DNA of 19,172 nt from an uncultured Eubacterium sp. GTDB taxonomy: Bacteria > Bacillota > Clostridia > Lachnospirales > Lachnospiraceae. The notes beneath the pieces were generated by a model. That model made no database searches and had not been told where the DNA came from. It saw only the letters and a program-made list of their open reading frames with translations. This document shows, piece after piece, positions 14,504-19,172 of this stretch. The stretch covers positions 1 through 19,172 of the forward strand of contig CALGGT010000090.1 in assembly GCA_937915825.1 (NCBI GenBank), in the 5' to 3' direction. The translations under genes were made by a program, and so were the position numbers. Position 1 is the first letter of the stretch; every line of letters starts with the position of its first letter.

Positions 14504-15706
14504 CTAATCTTGCACACGAATGCGACCACGCAAACTGCTTAATTTTTCAAAGTTCTCTTTCGCATCTTTTTCTTTGACCGGTCCGGTAAGAATCCCTTTC
14601 TCCCCAGTCACACCGGCATCGATCACTTCCGCGGATTCAAACATTTTGACCGCCTGATCTTTCTCCTCATCTCCTACGCGGAAGAAGAAACGATTCTCCA
14701 TTTCATCCATGGAGGATAAGGTTAACGGTGTTGGATCCCATGCTACGCTTACATGGGTATTCTTCTTGGAAACCGCCTCCACCACATCGGAAACCACTGC
14801 ACTGGCAGTAGGCAACTTCCCGGCACCGGCACCATAGAACATCACATCCCCTAGCATATTGCCGGTTACGGATATTCCATTGAACACTCCGTTTACACTG
14901 AACAAGGAATTGGCTGTAGAAATCATCTGCGGCGCTACCATGGCATATACCTTACCATCCTTCATCACAGCGGTTCCAAAAATCTTAATGGCAAATCCCA
15001 TTTTCTTCGCATAAAGAAAATCCGTTGCCGTTATTTTCGTAATGCCCTCGGTATAAATATCTTCGTAATTGACTTGCTTTTTGCATGCAAGAGAGGCTAA
15101 AATAGCAATCTTCCGGCATGCATCGTACCCTTCCACATCGGCGGTCGGATCTTTCTCCGCATATCCCAGATCCTGGGCCGTCTTTAAGGCTACATCAAAA
15201 TCTTCCCCATCTTCTGCCATTTTCGTAAGAATAAAGTTAGTCGTTCCGTTCAGAATTCCATTGATCCTTTCAATTTTATCTGCCGTAATGCATTGGATCA
15301 ACGGACGAATAATGGGAATTCCTCCCCCTACACTGGCTTCAAAAAAGAAATTCGTGTTATGAGCTTTGGCAATCTGAATCAACTCCGCTCCGTAAACCGC
15401 TACCAGCTCTTTGTTGGAGCTGCACACGCTTCTTCCCTTTTCCAAAGCGGCTTTTACAAATTCATACGCAGGATGAACCCCTCCCATGGTCTCAACGATC
15501 AACCCCACTTCTTCATCATTCTGAATTTCTTCATAATCATGAGTGAGAATGTTCTCCACAGGGTCCCCCGGGAAATCCCTTAAATCCAATACATATTTTA
15601 CTTCTACCTTTTCTCCGGCATTCATAGCTACCACGTCCGAATTGTTCTTAAGAACTTCCGCTACTCCGGATCCAATGGTGCCATAACCTAAAATTGCAAT
15701 TTTCAT
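14504..15706 (-). CDS. hom: Homoserine dehydrogenase
   Basis: Reduces aspartate semialdehyde to homoserine for threonine and methionine synthesis. The dinucleotide-binding motif GYGTIGSG is at residues 7-14; the catalytic domain shows SSNKELVA near 96, FFFEASVGGGIP near 120 and the family signature NGILNGTTNFIL followed by AQDLGYAEKDPTADVEGYDA. The C-terminal 60 or so residues (from ENRFFFRV) are a short ACT-like domain, so feedback control is likely. At 400 residues it is slightly shorter than the 430-residue Bacillus form. GAGGAAAG precedes the ATG. It lies directly before lysC, joining the two threonine-branch enzymes. Confidence 0.96.
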   Translation of the reverse strand: MKIAILGYGTIGSGVAEVLKNNSDVVAMNAGEKVEVKYVLDLRDFPGDPVENILTHDYEEIQNDEEVGLIVETMGGVHPAYEFVKAALEKGRSVCSSNKELVAVYGAELIQIAKAHNTNFFFEASVGGGIPIIRPLIQCITADKIERINGILNGTTNFILTKMAEDGEDFDVALKTAQDLGYAEKDPTADVEGYDACRKIAILASLACKKQVNYEDIYTEGITKITATDFLYAKKMGFAIKIFGTAVMKDGKVYAMVAPQMISTANSLFSVNGVFNGISVTGNMLGDVMFYGAGAGKLPTASAVVSDVVEAVSKKNTHVSVAWDPTPLTLSSMDEMENRFFFRVGDEEKDQAVKMFESAEVIDAGVTGEKGILTGPVKEKDAKENFEKLSSLRGRIRVQD

Positions 15707-15750
15707 GTTTCTTTCCTCACTTACTTACAACATGTTGCCGTGTATCTCTA

Positions 15751-16050
15751 TCATGGAACAACCCTCTCCGGATTGATCACTACGATCCATTCTCCCTCCT
15801 TTTGAATCACGGATTCCACCATGGGATCCGCACATTCTTTCATGCTGGGAGGCAGTTCTTTAAATTCCTCTTTTTGTCCATGGTAAATCGGATCGATGGT
15901 ATCAATCTGAATGGTAAATCCGCCATCTTTTCCCTTTAATCTTAAGATCTGAGTGGAAGAATCTTTGCTTTCCGGCTCGATTGCCTCCACGTAATCTACG
16001 GGTATGCCACATTTCATTCCGTTCCATGTACAAATAATCAGGTCTTGCAT
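15751..16050 (-). CDS. Small CheW-like protein
   Basis: 99 residues, starting on the base after the prfB stop (TAAATG) with GAGAGGA upstream, so translation is coupled. The pattern fits a shortened CheW-like SH3-type fold: an opening strand LIICTWNGMKCGIPVDYVEAIEP (compare CheW 'xFxLGxExYGIPIxxVxEI'), a strand around GGFTIQIDTIDPIY (compare GLxVDxVxEV), a Glu-Leu-Pro-Pro segment at 66-69, and a closing strand EGEWIVVINPERVV (compare dRLIILLDLEKLL). The middle 'inLRGxvxPvxDL' portion of full CheW (about 140-150 residues) is missing. It may be a scaffold or a divergent orphan. No transmembrane span or signal peptide is seen. Confidence 0.55.
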   Translation of the reverse strand: MQDLIICTWNGMKCGIPVDYVEAIEPESKDSSTQILRLKGKDGGFTIQIDTIDPIYHGQKEEFKELPPSMKECADPMVESVIQKEGEWIVVINPERVVP

Positions 16051-17175
16051 TTACATCCTCTCCCCGGATTCCGAACCGGATATCATTCGCAGATATCCAT
16101 TGACAAATAGATCAATATCTCCATCCAACACCGCGTTAACATTTCCGGTTTCTACATTGGTCCGATGATCCTTGACCATCGTATAAGGCTGCATAACATA
16201 GGAACGGATCTGACTTCCCCAACCGATGTCCTTCTGCTCTCCCCGAATTCCGGAGGCCTTATCCTGATTCTCCTGCACTTTTAACAAATACAATTTGGCT
16301 TTCAGCATTTGCATCGCCTTGTCTTTGTTCATATGCTGGGATCGCTCATTTTGACATTGTACCACGATCCCCGTGGGAAAATGGGTAATCCGAATGGCCG
16401 AAGAGGTCTTGTTAATATGCTGACCACCGGCTCCACTGGATCGATAGGTGTCGATCCGAATATCCTCGTCTGCCACTTCCACATCTAAATCTTCTTCAAT
16501 ATCCGGCATCACATCACAGGATACAAAAGAAGTCTGGCGTTTTCCGGCGGCATTAAAGGGAGAAATACGGACCAGTCGATGAACGCCGTGTTCGCTTTTT
16601 AAATATCCGTAGGCGTTGGTTCCGTTAATCTGCATGGTAACGGACTTGACACCGGCCTCTTCTCCGTCCAGATAATCCAACACGTCCACGGAAAAGTTCT
16701 TTTTCTCTGCCCAACGCTGATACATCCGGTACAGCATTCCGGCCCAATCGCAGCTTTCCGTTCCACCGGCGCCGGCATGCAGGGTCAGGATCGCATTATC
16801 ACTGTCATATTCTCCGGTTAACATCGTATTCAATCGAAGGTTCTCAAAGCTTTCTTCAAAGGTTTTCAGCTCCTGTCCGATTTCTTTTACCATCTCCGGA
16901 TCTTCTTCTTCATAACCCATTTCAATTAAGGTAAGAATATCTTCATAGGACGTTTTCAATTTCTTCGTGATATCCACAATATCCTTTAATTCTTTTAATT
17001 CCTTCATGGATTCCGAGGCCTTTGCGGCATCGTCCCAGAAATCCGGCGCCTCCATATTCCGCTCCAGCTCTTCAATGCGATATTCCTTCTGCTGAATATT
17101 TAGGGCCTGGGATATTTCTTTTAACGGTTGTTCATAGGCGGAAAGTTCCACCTTATAGTTATCCAACTCAACCAT
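16051..17175 (-). CDS. prfB: Peptide chain release factor 2
   Basis: Ends translation at UGA and UAA. The stop-recognition tripeptide SPF is at 205-207 and the GGQ loop at 250-252 (SSGAGGQHINK). It has 374 residues in one open frame: the N-terminal region (MVELDNYKVELSAYEQPL...) shows no in-frame TGA and no CTT-TGA-C slippage site, so the autoregulatory +1 frameshift of many prfB genes is absent. The ATG overlaps the secA stop by one base (TAATG), with GGAAGG nine bases upstream. secA-prfB adjacency is common in Firmicutes. Confidence 0.97.
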   Translation of the reverse strand: MVELDNYKVELSAYEQPLKEISQALNIQQKEYRIEELERNMEAPDFWDDAAKASESMKELKELKDIVDITKKLKTSYEDILTLIEMGYEEEDPEMVKEIGQELKTFEESFENLRLNTMLTGEYDSDNAILTLHAGAGGTESCDWAGMLYRMYQRWAEKKNFSVDVLDYLDGEEAGVKSVTMQINGTNAYGYLKSEHGVHRLVRISPFNAAGKRQTSFVSCDVMPDIEEDLDVEVADEDIRIDTYRSSGAGGQHINKTSSAIRITHFPTGIVVQCQNERSQHMNKDKAMQMLKAKLYLLKVQENQDKASGIRGEQKDIGWGSQIRSYVMQPYTMVKDHRTNVETGNVNAVLDGDIDLFVNGYLRMISGSESGERM

Positions 17176-19146
17176 TAAGCATCCTTCCTTCCGTGACAGT
17201 ACTTATATTTCTTACCGGAACCGCAAGGACACAGATCATTCCGTCCTACTTTTTCCGTTTTACGAACCTTCGGGGCATTGGCGGAATCATCTTTGTTGGT
17301 TCCCGTTTCCTTTGCCACCTGTTCACGCTCGATCTTTCTCTCGAATCTTACGTGCATCAATGCTTTTACCGTCTCTTCACGAATGGAATCGGTCATTTCC
17401 TCAAACATATTATATCCCTGGAAACGATATTCGGTCACCGGATCTCTTTGGCCAAATGCCTGCAAGCCGATTCCCTGGCGTAACTGATCCATGTCATCAA
17501 TGTGATTCATCCAATGCTGATCGGTAACGCGAAGGAGGATTACACGCTCTACTTCCCGCATCTGCTCGGCTTCCGGAAGATCCAGTTCTTTCTTCTTATA
17601 CAGCTCCCAGGTGTCCGCCTTGATCTGCTCTGCCAATTCTCCCATTGTTAAATTCTGATCCTGAGTTTCATCATAGGACATGGGAGAAATTCCCAACACC
17701 GGAACCAGATTGGTGTTTAATTCATCCCAGTTCCAATCTGCAGCATTCATACCGCTATCAATAATTCCATTGACGTAATTATCAATCACCTCATCCATCA
17801 TAGCGTGAATGGTATCTTCCATGTTCTCGCCATCCAGAACTTTCCGACGTTCTTCATAAATGATCTCACGCTGTTGATTGTTGATCAGATCGTATTCCAG
17901 CAAATTCTTTCGAATTCCATAGTTGTTTCCTTCGATCTTTTTCTGTGCCCGTTCGATGGCCTTATTTAACATGCGATGCTGAATCTGTTCTCCATCCGGA
18001 ATTCCCAGGGAATTGAACATATCCATTAAATTCTTGGATCCGAACAAACGCATCAGATCATCTTCCAAAGATAAATAGAACTTGGAAGCTCCCGGATCCC
18101 CCTGACGTCCGGAACGACCACGTAACTGATTGTCGATTCGACGGGACTCATGACGTTCCGTTCCGATCACGCGAAGGCCGCCTAACTCCGCAACCCCTTC
18201 TCCTAATTTAATATCCGTACCACGGCCGGCCATGTTGGTAGCAATGGTAACCGCGCCGGCCAAACCGGCATCGGCAATGATCTCCGCTTCCATTTCATGG
18301 AACTTCGCGTTCAATACTTTATGGCGGATTCCCTTTCGTTCCAACATCCGATGCAATTCCTCCGAAGCCTCGATGGTAATGGTACCAACCAACACCGGCT
18401 GGCCCTTGATCCCATTTTCCACCTTCTCATGGCACGAAATGATATCCTCCACAATGGCATGCATCTTTTCTTTGTGCGTCTTATATACGGAATCATTTTC
18501 ATCCACACGGATCATGGGTTCGTTGGTGGGGACTTCTACAACGTCCATTCCATAAATCTCACGGAACTCTTTTTCCTCGGTGACCGCCGTACCGGTCATA
18601 CCCGATTTCTTATCATATTTATTAAAGAAATTCTGGAACGTGATCGTAGCTAATGTCTTACTTTCTTTCTTAACCTGCACGTGTTCCTTCGCCTCGATCG
18701 CCTGATGCAAACCATCGGAATAACGGCGTCCCGGCATAATACGTCCGGTGAATTCATCTACGATCAAAACCTCATCATCCTTAACCACGTAATCCTTATC
18801 ACGATGCATTAAGCTGTGAGCACGTAAGGCCAAAATAATACAATGCTGGATTTCCAGGTTCTCGGGGTCTGCCAGGTTATCCAGATGGAAGAAACGTTCC
18901 ACCTTCTCAACACCCTGTGCCGTAAGGTTTACGGTTTTTTCCTTCTCATCGGTAACATAATCCCCGGTTTCTTCATCGTCTTCCATCATAATGATGTCCA
19001 TCTTGGAAAGCTCTTTGGCGGTTCCTTTTTTTAACTGTCTGGCCAGATTGTCGCAGGCCTGATAAATCTTTGTCGACTTTCCACTGCTTCCGGAAATGAT
19101 CAACGGAGTTCTGGCTTCATCGATCAGAACCGAGTCCACCTCATCC
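17175..19146 (-). CDS. secA: Preprotein translocase ATPase SecA, N-terminus missing
   Basis: Motor of Sec-dependent protein export. The window enters at the Walker B/DEAD segment (DEVDSVLIDEARTPLIISG) and runs to the true C-terminus; about 200 N-terminal residues with Walker A are lost beyond the adapter. Visible motifs are KSGMTGTAVTEEKEF, TIATNMAGRGTDIKLG, the helicase motif VI stretch LRGRSGRQGDPG, the helical scaffold with VTDQHWMNHIDDMDQLRQGI, and a zinc-binding SEC-C tail, CPCGSGKKYKYCHG, which binds SecB or ribosomes in relatives. It is an ordinary SecA1. Truncation is due to the contig end, not mutation. Confidence 0.97.
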
Positions 19147-19172
19147 AGATCGGAAGAGCGTCGTGTAGGGAA
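19147..19172 (-). other. Illumina adapter at the right end
   Basis: AGATCGGAAGAGCGTCGTGT followed by AGGGAA is the reverse complement of the adapter at 1-37. It marks the true end of genome sequence at 19146. Confidence 0.97.

Noticed and set aside
15707..15750. Lysine riboswitch, T-box or threonine attenuator before hom or lysC
   Set aside because: The gaps before hom (44 bases) and lysC (18 bases) are too short and hold no T-box or riboswitch core.

Overview
This is a 19.2 kb piece of a low-to-moderate G+C Firmicutes chromosome, most likely a clostridial (Lachnospiraceae-like) anaerobe. The reasons are strong AGGAGG-type ribosome binding sites, tight gene packing, a secA-prfB pair, a CheX/CheY chemotaxis pair, clostridial-type hom-lysC, and an energy-converting [NiFe] hydrogenase of the Ech type. 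The window is probably one whole assembled contig: bases 1-37 are exact Illumina adapter and bases 19147-19172 are the reverse-complement adapter. The stretch at about 38-236 is roughly 25% G+C, unlike everything else, and cuts hypF in mid-domain; it looks like a chimeric join rather than native sequence.

Region 1 (about 236-6094, minus strand) is an echABCDEF operon followed by the start of hypF. The order is the one known from Methanosarcina Ech: antiporter-like EchA, NuoH-like EchB, NuoB-like EchC, NuoC-like EchD, the nickel-binding large subunit EchE and the 2x[4Fe-4S] EchF. Together they should couple reduced-ferredoxin oxidation and H2 formation to ion translocation. A good promoter with a perfect 34-bp palindrome against its -35 box lies in front of echA. 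EchE stops exactly at the usual maturation cut site, and EchF carries an Ala/Lys-rich tail with 12-residue tandem repeats.

Region 2 (6127-11751, minus strand) is a likely four-gene transcript from a near-consensus promoter: aroC (chorismate synthase), a lipoprotein with a GH3-like domain and altered catalytic residues, purF and purB. It ends in a long hairpin with a U-tract.

Region 3 (11782-13097, plus strand) is a divergent two-gene unit: a protein with GspE-N/MshEN-like repeats plus a CheX phosphatase domain, then a CheY response regulator. The promoter is TTGACT-17 bp-TATAAT.

Region 4 (13103-19146, minus strand) runs secA (5' end missing), prfB, a 99-residue CheW-like protein, hom and lysC. 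lysC has an excellent internal ribosome binding site that predicts a separate beta subunit. Three hairpins lie in the convergent gap between cheY and lysC. No rRNA, tRNA, CRISPR array or insertion sequence was seen.
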